From Alkalihalobacillus sp. TS-13 (lineage in GTDB: Bacteria > Bacillota > Bacilli > Bacillales > Fictibacillaceae), in assembly GCF_019720915.1 (NCBI RefSeq), contig NZ_JAHKSI010000001.1, forward strand, positions 1,054,001 through 1,118,000: a DNA stretch of 64,000 nt, written 5' to 3'. A program made the translations under genes and the position numbers. How positions within the stretch are numbered: the stretch's first letter is position 1; each line of letters opens with the position of its first letter. This document shows positions 48,894-58,862 of the stretch, in pieces. Below the pieces are notes generated by a model that saw only the letters and a program-made list of their open reading frames with translations, ran no database searches and was not told where the DNA came from.

Positions 48894-50195
48894 ATGAAAG
48901 ATACGTGGAGGGCTTATCGTGAAATGGATCGTAATGTTTGGATCCGATTCATCGGTGAGTCAATCAATGGAATTGCGTTTATGATGTTATTGCCATTTTT
49001 GGCGTTATATTTGAAAGATCGCGTCGACCATATTTGGGAGGTCGGGATCGTCATGGGGGTATCTCCTCTTGCATCGGTTATCGGAACAATGATTGGAGGG
49101 CGTCTGGCTGATATTTATGGGCGTAAACCACTTATGGTCGGTTCGATGGCAGGTAACGCTGTCGTCATGCTAGGTTTTGTCTGGCTGGATGATTTTTGGT
49201 CGTTCGTCATTTTATCCTTGTTCTTAGGTTTCTTCAATTCGTTGTTCCATCCCGCGGCATCGGCGATGGTAGCAGATGTGACGTCACCTGAAAAAAGGAC
49301 AGAAGCATTCGGACTACTTCGGATGGGACATAATATCGGTGCCGCCATCGGTCCTTTGATTGGAGCATCGGTTGTCATCTTTTCAAAATCCGTCATTTTC
49401 ATGATTTCAGCTGCAAGCATGTTTTTCTATGCTGCGATCGTTTTGATATGGATCAAGGAAAGCTTGCCGAAAAAAGAAAAATTACAAAACGCTTCAAAAG
49501 AAGCACAAAAAGAAGAAGATTTCCCGAGTCCATTCCAGGTGATTTTACGAGATAAACTTTTGTTTGTTTTCATCATTACAGGCGTGGTTATCTCGATGTC
49601 CTTTACTCAAACAGAAGGGATGCTGCCACTTCACTTCGACCAGACCCTGCCTAACCTTACAGATGCTCAAAATCCGTATACGTACATGTTGGCTTTCAAC
49701 GGTTTACTCGTCGTGTTGTTCCAGTTTCCGATTTCTCGATGGGCTGGGAACAGGGCGATTGGAAGGGTGATGTTATATGGTTGTATCCTTTTCGGATTCG
49801 GTTTATTGTCTGTCGGGTGGCTGCCACAGGTTTTTCATGCACTTAACACGAACTATTTAATCGTAATGGTTGTCTTCCTGGTGATATACGGGATATATAC
49901 ACTTGGTGAAATGCTGATGTCCCCGGTCCAGATGACTTTTGTTGCCAACCTGGCGCCGGAGCACCTGCGAGGAACCTATATGGGTGCAGCTGGACTCCAA
50001 TGGATTTTAGGTGGAGTTGCTGGACCATTGATCGGTGGAATTTTACTTGAATACAAGCTTGGAAATTTGATGTTCACGATTTTAGGAATCGGTTGTATAA
50101 TTGCTGGAATCGTCTACTTGTCCCTTGATCGTTGGGTCGAGAACCGCCCAATGCCTGAACCTGTACTTCAGCGGGAAATTTCCTCAGCCAAATAA
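48894..50195 (+). CDS. MFS transporter, drug-exporter type
   Basis: 433 residues, about 12 membrane segments. The loop between TM2 and TM3 has GGRLADIYGRKPLMV, the MFS signature, and TM5 has the antiporter-like motif GHNIGAAIGPLIGAS. A long polar loop (about 195-215) separates the halves. The substrate cannot be told; the family is linked to drug or metabolite efflux. ATG 48894 after GGGGGAG. A terminator ends it. Confidence 0.85.
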   Translation: MKDTWRAYREMDRNVWIRFIGESINGIAFMMLLPFLALYLKDRVDHIWEVGIVMGVSPLASVIGTMIGGRLADIYGRKPLMVGSMAGNAVVMLGFVWLDDFWSFVILSLFLGFFNSLFHPAASAMVADVTSPEKRTEAFGLLRMGHNIGAAIGPLIGASVVIFSKSVIFMISAASMFFYAAIVLIWIKESLPKKEKLQNASKEAQKEEDFPSPFQVILRDKLLFVFIITGVVISMSFTQTEGMLPLHFDQTLPNLTDAQNPYTYMLAFNGLLVVLFQFPISRWAGNRAIGRVMLYGCILFGFGLLSVGWLPQVFHALNTNYLIVMVVFLVIYGIYTLGEMLMSPVQMTFVANLAPEHLRGTYMGAAGLQWILGGVAGPLIGGILLEYKLGNLMFTILGIGCIIAGIVYLSLDRWVENRPMPEPVLQREISSAK

Positions 50196-50242
50196 TCCTT
50201 ACCAAAGACATTCCTATGATAAAATGAATATAGAAAATTCAG

Positions 50243-50277
50243 AACCCTTGCTCAACACGAGTGAGGGTTTCCTTTTC
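50243..50277 (+). terminator. Rho-independent terminator
   Basis: AACCCTTGCTC pairs with GAGTGAGGGTT around AACAC, followed by TCCTTTT. Ends the MFS gene. Confidence 0.8.
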
Positions 50278-50306
50278 ACCAAATTTATATCTCTTGGAGG
50301 TGTCGG

Positions 50307-51158
50307 ATGAAAATCATTGATGCTCATATGCACTTATCGAAAATCGAAAGCTTCCACAAAACAGCGCTAGACCTTTCGGGTGTGGATTATTCGCCAGAAG
50401 GAATCCGTAATGAATATCGTGAGACTGGCGTCAGAATTGGAATTGGTATGGGGCTTGCTGAAGTGGAACAGAACGGTTTTCCCGATAAAAATGCACGGAC
50501 GCCAATGGGGCTGGATCTTGCTGACCAAGCAGCTCCGATCGTCTACTGCGCTGGAATCAACCCCCATCAGCTCGATGAAGAAGCGATGGTAAGGTTGCGC
50601 TCAGAGGTCCAGAAACCAGAAGTCGTCGGTCTGAAAATCTACTTAGGTTATTATCCTTTCTACGCTTATGATGAAGTGTACGAACCGGTCTACGAGTTGG
50701 CAAAAGAATTCGATCTGCCTATCGTGTTCCATACCGGAGATACATACTCCGAGAGAGGACTTTTGAAATACGCCCATCCGTTGACGTTGGATGAAGTAGC
50801 AGTCAAGCACCGTGAAATTAATTTCGTCATGGCGCATTTCGGTGACCCTTGGACACTGGACGGGGCAGAGGTTGTTTATAAAAACCGTAACGTTTTCGCA
50901 GATTTATCCGGGCTTGTTGTCGGAACTGGAGATGATATCAAGCGTTACAAGGAATCTCCTCGCTTTTTCAATCATTTGTTACATGCATTGACATTCACGG
51001 ACAACTACAGCAAATTCTTGTTTGGTACGGATTGGCCCTTGGTCCCTGTCAAGCCATATATTGAGTTCATCAAGAGCATCATTCCAAAAAAGCATCATGA
51101 GGACGTTTTTTATAATACTGCACTAAATGTATTCCCGAAATTGAAACCATTCATATAA
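50307..51158 (+). CDS. Amidohydrolase-family metal-dependent hydrolase
   Basis: 283 residues of the amidohydrolase 2 type TIM barrel. Metal and catalytic residues: DAHMHLS at the N-terminus, [11 protein letters not shown] (about 147), AHFGDPW (about 173) and the catalytic aspartate in FGTDWPLVP (about 237). The substrate is unknown; relatives include decarboxylases and hydrolases of small ring compounds. Start ATG after TTGGAGGTG. Threonine aldolase follows 15 bases later, so the two may be cotranscribed. Confidence 0.85.
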   Translation: MKIIDAHMHLSKIESFHKTALDLSGVDYSPEGIRNEYRETGVRIGIGMGLAEVEQNGFPDKNARTPMGLDLADQAAPIVYCAGINPHQLDEEAMVRLRSEVQKPEVVGLKIYLGYYPFYAYDEVYEPVYELAKEFDLPIVFHTGDTYSERGLLKYAHPLTLDEVAVKHREINFVMAHFGDPWTLDGAEVVYKNRNVFADLSGLVVGTGDDIKRYKESPRFFNHLLHALTFTDNYSKFLFGTDWPLVPVKPYIEFIKSIIPKKHHEDVFYNTALNVFPKLKPFI

Positions 51159-51173
51159 AAGGAGAGGATCGAA

Positions 51174-52205
51174 GTGATCGATTTACGGAGTGATACCATT
51201 ACGAAACCGACGGAAGAAATGCGGAAAGCGATGTATGAAGCTGAAGTCGGAGACGATGTATACGGTGAAGATCCAACAGTTCAAAAATTAGAAGAAAAAG
51301 CAGCAGAAATCCTTGGCAAGGAAGCAGCTCTATTTGTGACAAGCGGTACACAGGGAAATCAGATTGCAGTCCTGACTCATTGTCAGCCTGGGAACGAAGT
51401 ACTGCTCGAAGAGGATGCTCATATTTTTTACTATGAAGGCGGGGCTATTGCCGCATTTGGAGGCGTTCAGACCAGAACGATCAAAGGCAAGCGTGGGGCG
51501 ATCAATCCGAATGATTTGCGGACTGCCATTCGCGGGGAAGACGTCCATTTCCCTGAGACAGGTTTGATTTGTCTTGAAAATACCCATAACCGTGCTGGAG
51601 GTGCAATTGTTCCGATCGAGAACATGAGGGAACTTTATCAAGTCGCTCAAGAACACCTTATTCCTGTCCATCTGGACGGAGCCCGATTGTTCAATGCATC
51701 AGCAGAACTTGCTGTTCCAGTCAAAGCTTTTACAGAGCATACTTCGACTGTTCAAATTTGCCTTTCAAAAGGTCTTGGAGCACCTGTAGGATCGATTATC
51801 GCCGGCAGCGGACCATTCATCCGACGTGCCCGTAAATGGCGTAAAAGGTTAGGTGGAGGGTTGCGACAAGTCGGTGTTGTCGCAGCACCAGGATTGATCG
51901 CTCTCACCAAAATGGCAGACCGACTGAAAGAAGATCACGAACGTGCAAGACGACTTGCAGAGGGAATACGGAATATCACCGATCTTAAAATCAACAACCA
52001 GGTAGAAACAAACATTGTCGTTGTGGAAACAGAAGCGACAGGGAAAGCAGTGGATGAGATTTTGTCAGCGTTAGAAGCGAATGGTATTCTTGCCGTTCCA
52101 TTCGGTCCGACGACAATCCGTTTGACGACGCATCATCAAATCACCGATGAAAACATCGAGCAAACGCTGATTGCCTTTCAAAACCTGTTCGAAAAAGTGA
52201 AATAA
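51174..52205 (+). CDS. ltaE: Low-specificity L-threonine aldolase
   Basis: 343 residues of the fold-type I PLP family. N-terminal signature [34 protein letters not shown] lysine in [14 protein letters not shown] (about 197) and the histidine in [11 protein letters not shown]. It splits threonine or allo-threonine to glycine and acetaldehyde. GTG start after GGAGAGG. Confidence 0.93.
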   Translation: MIDLRSDTITKPTEEMRKAMYEAEVGDDVYGEDPTVQKLEEKAAEILGKEAALFVTSGTQGNQIAVLTHCQPGNEVLLEEDAHIFYYEGGAIAAFGGVQTRTIKGKRGAINPNDLRTAIRGEDVHFPETGLICLENTHNRAGGAIVPIENMRELYQVAQEHLIPVHLDGARLFNASAELAVPVKAFTEHTSTVQICLSKGLGAPVGSIIAGSGPFIRRARKWRKRLGGGLRQVGVVAAPGLIALTKMADRLKEDHERARRLAEGIRNITDLKINNQVETNIVVVETEATGKAVDEILSALEANGILAVPFGPTTIRLTTHHQITDENIEQTLIAFQNLFEKVK

Positions 52206-52248
52206 AGGACTTATTCCATTGGTTACAACAAATTCCATGAAAATTCAC

Positions 52249-52278
52249 TTGCCAAACATTGGTTCGGTTTGCTAATAT
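52249..52278 (+). promoter_or_regulatory. Likely sigma-A promoter of trhO
   Basis: TTGCCA, an 18-base spacer and TAATAT. Inverted GTTACAAC (52222-52229) and GTTGTAAC flank it, which could be a regulator site. Confidence 0.5.
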
Positions 52279-52337
52279 TTAACGTTGTAACTGGTGTTGT
52301 ACCTGCAATACAATATCAAAGGAATAGGTGATCAACC

Positions 52338-53249
52338 ATGACAAAACCATATCGAGTATTACTTTATTACAAGTACACAGAGCTAGAGAATGCGGAACAA
52401 TTCAAGGATGAGCATCTGCAATTTTGTAAAGATCTCGGCTTGAAAGGTCGAATCCTTATTGCGGATGAAGGGATCAATGGTACAGTATCCGGAACTGTTG
52501 AACAGACAGACGCGTATATGCAATCCCTGCTTAACGATGAAAGGTTCGAAGGCATTGAGTTTAAAATAGATGAAGCGGATGGACATGCATTCAAGAAAAT
52601 GCACGTGCGTTATCGTCCCGAACTTGTAAACTCTGGTGTTCTAAAAGAAATCAATCCAAATGTCACAACAGGTAAACATTTGAAACCAGAGGAATTTTAT
52701 GAAGCGATGCAACGTGACGATGTCGTTATAATTGACGCTCGTAATGATTACGAATATGATATCGGTCACTTCAGAGGCGCGATCCGCCCTGATGTCACGA
52801 CATTCCGCGAGCTTCCGGAATGGATTAAGCAGAACCGTGAGAATTTTGAAGGGAAAAAGATCTTAACATACTGTACAGGTGGAATCCGCTGTGAAAAGTT
52901 CTCCGGCTTTTTGAAGAATGAAGGCTTTGAAGACGTAAACCAGTTACACGGTGGAATTATCAATTATTCCAAAAACGAGAAAACAAAAGGACAACTATAC
53001 GATGGAAAATGCTACGTCTTCGATGAGCGTATTTCTGTACCGATCAACCTCGTGGAAGAAAAGGTAGTCGGAAAATGCTATTATTGCGGTAAGCCTGAGG
53101 ATCGCTATGTAAATTGTGCGAACCCAGAATGCAACCTTCAACACGTGGCATGTCACAAGTGTGAAGAAAAGCATATGCGTTCTTGTTCAGACGAATGTCG
53201 TGAACACCCACGCAACCGCTATGAAAAACCAACTGAACAACAAGCATAA
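52338..53249 (+). CDS. trhO: tRNA uridine(34) hydroxylase TrhO
   Basis: 303 residues. An N-terminal ferredoxin-like domain (about 1-95), a rhodanese domain with the catalytic cysteine in [15 protein letters not shown] (about 177) and a C-terminal cysteine-rich zinc domain with [16 protein letters not shown] and CHKCEEKH. TrhO forms 5-hydroxyuridine at the wobble position of tRNA. The C-terminal zinc part is the form seen in Bacillus. ATG 52338 after AATAGGTG. A strong terminator follows. Confidence 0.93.
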   Translation: MTKPYRVLLYYKYTELENAEQFKDEHLQFCKDLGLKGRILIADEGINGTVSGTVEQTDAYMQSLLNDERFEGIEFKIDEADGHAFKKMHVRYRPELVNSGVLKEINPNVTTGKHLKPEEFYEAMQRDDVVIIDARNDYEYDIGHFRGAIRPDVTTFRELPEWIKQNRENFEGKKILTYCTGGIRCEKFSGFLKNEGFEDVNQLHGGIINYSKNEKTKGQLYDGKCYVFDERISVPINLVEEKVVGKCYYCGKPEDRYVNCANPECNLQHVACHKCEEKHMRSCSDECREHPRNRYEKPTEQQA

Positions 53250-53252
53250 GGA

Positions 53253-53286
53253 TAAAAGCACTGCCACGTATGGCGGTGCTTTTTTT
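53253..53286 (+). terminator. Rho-independent terminator
   Basis: AAAAGCACTGCC and GGCGGTGCTTTT pair around ACGTAT, followed by further T. Ends trhO. Confidence 0.92.
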
Positions 53287-53403
53287 GTGACTGATTGTAC
53301 TTGAGTTGTGGATATTATTTCAAGATTTTGAGCGTTTTGATGCAAAGTTTTAGAGAAATGAGGACGTTTTTCTTTTGTTGAAACTTTTTCAGCAGTGAAT
53401 GCT

Positions 53404-53472
53404 GTCTAAATATCCACTGACTACGTCTAAAAATTCCAAATAAGTCTAAAACCACGTGACCTATGTCTAAAA
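53404..53472 (+). repeat. Word array 6 (GTCTAAAA, 19-21 bp period)
   Basis: GTCTAAA words begin at 53404, 53425, 53444 and 53465. The word is the same as in array 2 at 11.4 kb, but the spacers differ. The gap between trhO and the yxlE-like gene otherwise shows nothing clear. Confidence 0.82.
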
Positions 53473-53584
53473 AGCTTCAATTTTTCCAAAATGAGGACTG
53501 ACGAACGCCAGTCTAATTACTTTTATGAATCCAAATCCTTTTTCAATCGTATATATAAGAGACAATTTCATAGGGGGTATTGGT

Positions 53585-53773
53585 ATGGGCGTCATTAGGT
53601 GGCAACTGATTTTACCGATTTTGATCATTGAACTGATCCTAATTGGACTTGCATTGTTTGATTGGTTTCGGACGAAGGAGACGAATGGCCATCGATGGAT
53701 GTGGCTATTCATTATTTTAATAATAAACCCATTCGGTCCGATACTTTATTTTCTAATTGGAAGGAAGCACTGA
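53585..53773 (+). CDS. yxlE: PLD-nuclease N-terminal-like membrane protein, YxlE type
   Basis: 62 residues with two membrane segments (LILPILIIELILIGLALFDW and MWLFIILIINPFGPILYFLI). The NPFGPILYFLIGR end is the PLDc_N signature. Length and order match YxlE of the B. subtilis sigY operon, where it acts with YxlD in negative control of SigY. ATG 53585 after AGGGGG. The stop codon is one base before the ATPase start. Confidence 0.85.
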   Translation: MGVIRWQLILPILIIELILIGLALFDWFRTKETNGHRWMWLFIILIINPFGPILYFLIGRKH

Positions 53774-53774
53774 T

Positions 53775-54683
53775 ATGTCAATGATTACAGTACGTAATTT
53801 AAACAAACAATTTGATGGAAAACATGTTGTGAAGAATGTTGATTTTAAACTTAATCCAGGAATGTGTGTTGCACTTCTTGGGCCGAACGGTGCTGGAAAA
53901 ACGACAACTCTCCGGATGCTTTCAGGACTGATCCGCCCAACTTCAGGGTCGATCATGTTCGAGGGATTGGATGATACGAAAGATATCCGTCGTCATATCG
54001 GCTATTTACCGCAATATCCATCCTTCCATGAATGGATGACAGGGAAGGAATTCCTCATTTATGTCGGGCAGCTTGCCTATCTTTCTAAAGCTCAGGCATC
54101 CACTAAGGCAGACGAAATGTTGAAGCTTGTGGGGATATCGGAGGCTGCCAACCAGAGAATTAAAAAGTATTCGGGAGGGATGAGGCAACGTCTCGGAATC
54201 GCTCAGGCACTTATACATGAACCGAAGTTGCTTATGCTTGATGAACCAGTATCAGCATTGGACCCGATGGGCCGGCGTGAAGTATTGACCCTGATGGAGA
54301 AGTTGAAGGAACATACGACTCTCCTTTTTTCGACCCATATCCTTAATGATGCCGAAGAGATCAGTGATGAATTGCTCGTCATGCATCACGGTGAGATTTT
54401 GGAGGCTGGAAGTATACACGAACTTAGGAGCAAACACCAAGTAGATAAAATCGACTTATGCTTTGCGGAGTCTACAGAGCGTTATTCTGAAACATTCATA
54501 CTGTTGGATTCTGTTGAACGAGTAGAAATGAACAAAGAATGCTTGCATGTTTTTGTTTCAAACCTTGATGAAGGGCGGAAGGAAATCCTGGAGGTTGTGA
54601 AAAATCAGGGTTTACCGCTCACGAAGTTTGAGCTCGCTCGTACAACGTTAGAGGACATGTTCATGAAGGTGGTGCAGAAATGA
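53775..54683 (+). CDS. yxlF: ABC transporter ATP-binding protein, YxlF type
   Basis: 302 residues. Walker A GPNGAGKTTTLRMLSG, signature YSGGMRQRLGIAQAL, Walker B LLMLDEPVSALDP and the switch histidine in LFSTHILND. It pairs with the next permease gene. The C-terminal 80 residues are typical for DrrA/CcmA-like ATPases. ATG 53775; the stop overlaps the permease start. Confidence 0.92.
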   Translation: MSMITVRNLNKQFDGKHVVKNVDFKLNPGMCVALLGPNGAGKTTTLRMLSGLIRPTSGSIMFEGLDDTKDIRRHIGYLPQYPSFHEWMTGKEFLIYVGQLAYLSKAQASTKADEMLKLVGISEAANQRIKKYSGGMRQRLGIAQALIHEPKLLMLDEPVSALDPMGRREVLTLMEKLKEHTTLLFSTHILNDAEEISDELLVMHHGEILEAGSIHELRSKHQVDKIDLCFAESTERYSETFILLDSVERVEMNKECLHVFVSNLDEGRKEILEVVKNQGLPLTKFELARTTLEDMFMKVVQK

Positions 54684-55456
54684 TGCAATGGTTGGCGGTT
54701 TTTCGACGTGAAAATTTAGAGAATTGGCGGAATTTCAAATGGATTTGGGTTCCAATCGTTTTCATTTTACTTGGCGTAATGGACCCGATCAGTATGTATT
54801 ACTTACCGAAGATCCTTGAGGCGACAGGCGGTCTGCCGGAAGCAGCAAGTTTGAATCTGCCGCAATACAGGCCAGAAGATATCATCATGGCCAGCCTTAG
54901 CCAGTTCAGTCAACTTGGTGTGTTGATCATTGTATTGATGACGATGGGATTGATCGCACGTGAACGGAGAAGCGGGGTTGCGGAGCTTGTTTTAGTGAAG
55001 CCCGTCAAATATCGTACATATATCACTGCGAAGTGGTCCGCGACATCCCTTCTTGTGCTAGTTTCGCTCACTTGTGGCTTGCTGATGAGTTGGTATTATA
55101 CGAATATTTTATTTGGAGTGCTGTCATTCCAACAATTTTTACAAGTATGGGGTTTCTATAGCTTCTGGCTACTATTCGTCGTTTCCATTTCGATGTTCAT
55201 GAATACACTCGTAAAGAATTCAGGAGCAGTGGCATTTTTGACGTTCATGACGATTATCTTATCCAGCATCGTCACAAAGATTTTCTCCAAGTATCTTGTT
55301 TGGAGTCCGAACAGGCTGTCTGAATATATCATGGATACAATCAATACAGGCACAGTCCCTGGAGAACTTTTAGGGACAGCGGGAATGAGCTCGGTTCTTA
55401 TCCTTCTGCTGATCACAGGGTCAGTATTCATGCTCAGAACGAAAGAAATGGCTTGA
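54680..55456 (+). CDS. yxlG: ABC-2 type permease, YxlG type
   Basis: 258 residues, about six membrane segments (about 20-40, 75-95, 115-135, 150-170, 182-200, 235-252), with the ABC-2 loop RERRSGVAELVLVKPV between the first pair. It forms the membrane part of the transporter with YxlF. The order yxlE-yxlF-yxlG is that of B. subtilis, but sigY, yxlC and yxlD are absent. The substrate is unknown. Confidence 0.88.
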   Translation: MMQWLAVFRRENLENWRNFKWIWVPIVFILLGVMDPISMYYLPKILEATGGLPEAASLNLPQYRPEDIIMASLSQFSQLGVLIIVLMTMGLIARERRSGVAELVLVKPVKYRTYITAKWSATSLLVLVSLTCGLLMSWYYTNILFGVLSFQQFLQVWGFYSFWLLFVVSISMFMNTLVKNSGAVAFLTFMTIILSSIVTKIFSKYLVWSPNRLSEYIMDTINTGTVPGELLGTAGMSSVLILLLITGSVFMLRTKEMA

Positions 55457-55500
55457 CCTACATAGGTTACTTTTTTTCCATGTATTTTACAATGGCCATT

Positions 55501-55550
55501 TTTTAAAGACTCCTGCGGGAAAAGCCGATCCAGTCGAGATCCCGCAGCAA
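55501..55550 (+). repeat. Short copy of the GC-rich element
   Basis: GACTCCTGCGGGAAAAGCC and CGAGATCCCGCAG form the inverted repeat at the left end of the element. Confidence 0.7.
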
Positions 55551-55610
55551 GGATCTGGAGGGGACTTGTGGATCGTCCGGCACCAGCTTTTAAGAACCTT
55601 TACAAAAAAT

Positions 55611-55659
55611 AACTCGGTTGATGGAATTTTCTATATATTCCACATCCGGGTTTTTTTGT
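55611..55659 (+). terminator. Terminator of the yxlEFG unit
   Basis: AACTCGG pairs with CCGGGTT, with an inner GGAAT/ATTCC stem, followed by seven T. Confidence 0.75.
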
Positions 55660-55774
55660 TGAAAGACGAATTATTACAGTAAGTAACCCAAATTTAACCT
55701 AAAGGGAGGTTTAAAAGTATTTCGGGAAAGGAAACAAATTACTATCCTATAAAAAGGTGTTTTCATAGAGATTG

Positions 55775-55850
55775 TTGTTTTCTTTCCGCAGGTAATATGT
55801 AATCCTCCTCAGTTTGCTTTCCTGCAGGAGTCTCGCATATTTACATTACT
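55775..55850 (-). repeat. Decayed inverted copy of the GC-rich element
   Basis: On the minus strand, GCGAGACTCCTGCAGGAAAG and CTGCGGAAAGAAA match the element ends. Together with the copy at 55501 it forms a loose inverted pair. The surrounding 480-base gap before rmlA holds nothing else clear. Confidence 0.55.
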
Positions 55851-55956
55851 AACCAATGTTCATTTTGTAGCAACAAATTTTTAGAAAACAACTTGTAAAA
55901 AAACATCACCATGAGATCCACCAAGATCTATAAGACGATTGGATGGAGGGGTTTAC

Positions 55957-56889
55957 ATGAAAGGAATCATTCTAGCAGGAGGCAGCGGAACACGGTTGTC
56001 CCCGAGTACGGACAGCATTAATAAACATCTGCTGGCAGTGTTCGATAAGCCAATGATCTATTATCCGTTATCAATCTTGATGTTAGCGGGCATTAAAGAA
56101 GTGATGATAATCAGTACCCCTGAGGATAAACCGAGGTTTGAAAAATTGCTGGGGGACGGTTCATCGTTAGGAATCACACTTACCTATCGTGTACAAACTG
56201 AACCGAACGGAATCCCTGAAGCGTTCATCATTGGTGAAGACTTTATCGGTAATGATGATGTGACGTTGATTCTCGGGGATAACATTTTTTATGGACAAGG
56301 TTTCACCAATCTATTGAGAAAAGCGATAAACCACCATGAACATGCTACGATTTTCGGATATCGAGTGAAGGACCCAAGAAGATTCGGTGTCGTTGAATTC
56401 GACTCGAACCAAAAGGTCGTTTCACTTGAAGAAAAACCTGACGACCCAAAATCGGACTTCGCAGTGACGGGATTATACATCTATGATCATAAAGTCGTTG
56501 ATATAGCGAAAAGGCTTAATTTTTCACAACGCGGTGAGCTGGAAATCACAGATGTCAATAAAGAGTATTTGAAGAGAAACAAGATGCATGTCCAATTATT
56601 AGGAAGAGGATTTGCATGGCTGGATGCTGGAACGCATGACGCTTTGTTCGAAGCCGCTGAATTCGTGAAAAACATACAGCAGCGGCAAGGTTTCAAGCTT
56701 GCATGCCTTGAGGAAATCGCTTTTTATCTAGGATATATCACAAAAGAGGAATTGAGGGAGAAAGGCGAAGCTATGAAAAAGACCGACTACGGTCAATATC
56801 TGTTGGAAATTGCGCAAAGGAAACATACGCAACAATATTGGGATTCAATCGATCAAAATCCTATATTGGGGTTGGTGCAAAATGACTGA
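55957..56889 (+). CDS. rmlA: Glucose-1-phosphate thymidylyltransferase
   Basis: 310 residues. Nucleotide-binding motif [20 protein letters not shown] with [28 protein letters not shown] and the EEKP motif follow. It makes dTDP-glucose. ATG 55957 after GGAGGGG. It is the first gene of the operon and overlaps rmlB by eight bases. Genes for rmlC and rmlD are absent, so rhamnose is not the product of this cluster. Confidence 0.94.
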   Translation: MKGIILAGGSGTRLSPSTDSINKHLLAVFDKPMIYYPLSILMLAGIKEVMIISTPEDKPRFEKLLGDGSSLGITLTYRVQTEPNGIPEAFIIGEDFIGNDDVTLILGDNIFYGQGFTNLLRKAINHHEHATIFGYRVKDPRRFGVVEFDSNQKVVSLEEKPDDPKSDFAVTGLYIYDHKVVDIAKRLNFSQRGELEITDVNKEYLKRNKMHVQLLGRGFAWLDAGTHDALFEAAEFVKNIQQRQGFKLACLEEIAFYLGYITKEELREKGEAMKKTDYGQYLLEIAQRKHTQQYWDSIDQNPILGLVQND

Positions 56890-57919
56890 CAGAAAACAAA
56901 CCATCCTGGTAACGGGAGGCGCTGGATTCATCGGATCGAATTTCATTCATTATTTAGCAAAAGAATATCCTGACTACCAAATAATCAATATTGATAAGCT
57001 GACGTATGCTGGCTCGCTTGCTAACCTTCAGGATATAGAAACGAATCCCAGCTATCAGTTCATTGAAGGCGATATTGCGGATTACCGACTTGTCAGTGAT
57101 GTTTTTGATCAACACGATATTTCAGGGGTCATCCACTTTGCAGCGGAATCCCATGTCGATAATTCGATTGAAAATGCAAGCCCTTTCGTCGTTACGAATG
57201 TTGTAGGGACTGTTAATCTTCTTCAAGCCGCAAAACAGTCCTGGGAAGAAAAAGGTGAATTGTCTGAACGACGATTCCATCATATTTCGACGGACGAAGT
57301 TTATGGCTCTCTCGAAAACGAAACAGACCAGTTCACCGAAGAGACTCCTTATGATCCACGAAACCCATACAGTGCGTCAAAGGCGAGTGCGAACATACTT
57401 GTCAAGAGTTTCAGCCATACCCATGGGATGAATGTAGTCATTTCCAGCAGTTCGAATAATTATGGACCGCGGCAGCATAATGAAAAATTGATTCCGACAA
57501 TCTTGTCAAAAGCATTGTCACTAGAACCGATTCCGATTTATGGAGATGGTCAAAACATCAGAGATTGGTTGTATGTCGAGGATCATTGTAGAGCCCTTGA
57601 CCTTATCTATCACCAGGGAACTGCAGGGGAGAGTTACAATATTGGTGGCGGTAACGAATGGACCAACCTGGATTTGACGATGAAAATCTGTTTGATCCTC
57701 AATGAAATGAAACCTGATGTATTAGACCAAGCATCCATTACAAGTTTCCAGGACTTGATTACGTTTGTAGAAGATCGTCCGGGCCATGACCTTAGATACT
57801 CTGTAGATGATCGGAAAATCCGCCAATCCCTTGGTTGGAAACCAAACATGGCGTTGGATTCAGGATTGCGATCTACTGTGGAGTGGTACAGCCGTAAATG
57901 GGAAAAGGTGAAGATTTGA
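56882..57919 (+). CDS. rmlB: dTDP-glucose 4,6-dehydratase
   Basis: 345 residues. NAD-binding [14 protein letters not shown] at 12, [14 protein letters not shown], the active-site [10 protein letters not shown] and [12 protein letters not shown] with the YxxxK catalytic pair. It turns dTDP-glucose into dTDP-4-keto-6-deoxyglucose. Start ATG overlaps the end of rmlA. Confidence 0.94.
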   Translation: MTDRKQTILVTGGAGFIGSNFIHYLAKEYPDYQIINIDKLTYAGSLANLQDIETNPSYQFIEGDIADYRLVSDVFDQHDISGVIHFAAESHVDNSIENASPFVVTNVVGTVNLLQAAKQSWEEKGELSERRFHHISTDEVYGSLENETDQFTEETPYDPRNPYSASKASANILVKSFSHTHGMNVVISSSSNNYGPRQHNEKLIPTILSKALSLEPIPIYGDGQNIRDWLYVEDHCRALDLIYHQGTAGESYNIGGGNEWTNLDLTMKICLILNEMKPDVLDQASITSFQDLITFVEDRPGHDLRYSVDDRKIRQSLGWKPNMALDSGLRSTVEWYSRKWEKVKI

Positions 57920-58857
57920 TATCTGTAGTCATTCCGGTCTACGGATGTGAAATGTGCTTGGACGAGCTAAACAAGCGTTTGAAAAAGACGCTGGATGAGA
58001 TTGGCACAGAATATGAAATTATCATGGTCAATGATGGAAGTCCAGATGATGCTTGGAATACAATCAAAAGACAAAGTGAGGAAAATGAAAGAATCAAAGG
58101 GATCGATCTATCGAGGAATTTTGGTCAACATCATGCAATCACAGCCGGGCTTGATCATACATCAGGGGATTGGGTCGTCGTTATGGATTGTGATTTGCAG
58201 GACCGTCCAGAGAACATTAAAGAACTCTATGGAAAAGCGAAAGAAGGCTATGAAGTCGTATTTGGAAAACGAATTGTACGTCAAGACAGGTTTTTAAAGA
58301 GGCTTTCATCCAAGATATTTTATAAAGTCTATGACTATCTCACAGATCAATCATCCGATCATACAATCGCCAATTTCAGCATCAGTTCGAAAAACGTTAT
58401 TGATAGTTTCCGAAGGATGAGGGAACAGAATCGTTTATTCCCGCTATTCATCAAGTGGATGGGATTCAAGACGGCAACTGTCGTAATCGAACACAACTGC
58501 CGTAAAGAAGGCAAGAGCTCTTATAATTTGAAAAAACTGATCATATTAGCAACTGATGTGATCATCTCGCAATCGAACAAACCGCTGAGACTATCAATCC
58601 AATTCGGATTTTTAATTTCATTGGGCTCTTTTTTATACGGACTCTTTTTGTTCATCCGTTACTTTTTCCTTTCAGTGCCCGTACAGGGGTGGACAAGCGT
58701 GATGGTTTCCCTTTATTTCATCGGAGGTTTGATTTTTTTCAATTTTGGTATTCTCGGTTTATATATTGGTAAGGTATTCAATGAAACGAAGGGCCGCCCG
58801 CTTTATCTCATCCAAAACAAAACAGAAGGATTTGATAATGGAAAGGACAGGAGGTGA
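57898..58857 (+). CDS. Family 2 glycosyltransferase with two membrane segments
   Basis: 319 residues of the DPM1/GtrB/YkoT type. GT2 domain with [36 protein letters not shown] and RNFGQHHAITAGLDHTSGDW; two C-terminal membrane segments at about 230-252 and 263-290. Such enzymes attach a sugar to undecaprenyl phosphate on the inner membrane face. ATG 57898 overlaps rmlB by 22 bases; TTG 57916 is an alternative that starts [10 protein letters not shown]. Confidence 0.9.
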   Translation: MGKGEDLISVVIPVYGCEMCLDELNKRLKKTLDEIGTEYEIIMVNDGSPDDAWNTIKRQSEENERIKGIDLSRNFGQHHAITAGLDHTSGDWVVVMDCDLQDRPENIKELYGKAKEGYEVVFGKRIVRQDRFLKRLSSKIFYKVYDYLTDQSSDHTIANFSISSKNVIDSFRRMREQNRLFPLFIKWMGFKTATVVIEHNCRKEGKSSYNLKKLIILATDVIISQSNKPLRLSIQFGFLISLGSFLYGLFLFIRYFFLSVPVQGWTSVMVSLYFIGGLIFFNFGILGLYIGKVFNETKGRPLYLIQNKTEGFDNGKDRR

Positions 58858-58862
58858 TGGGG

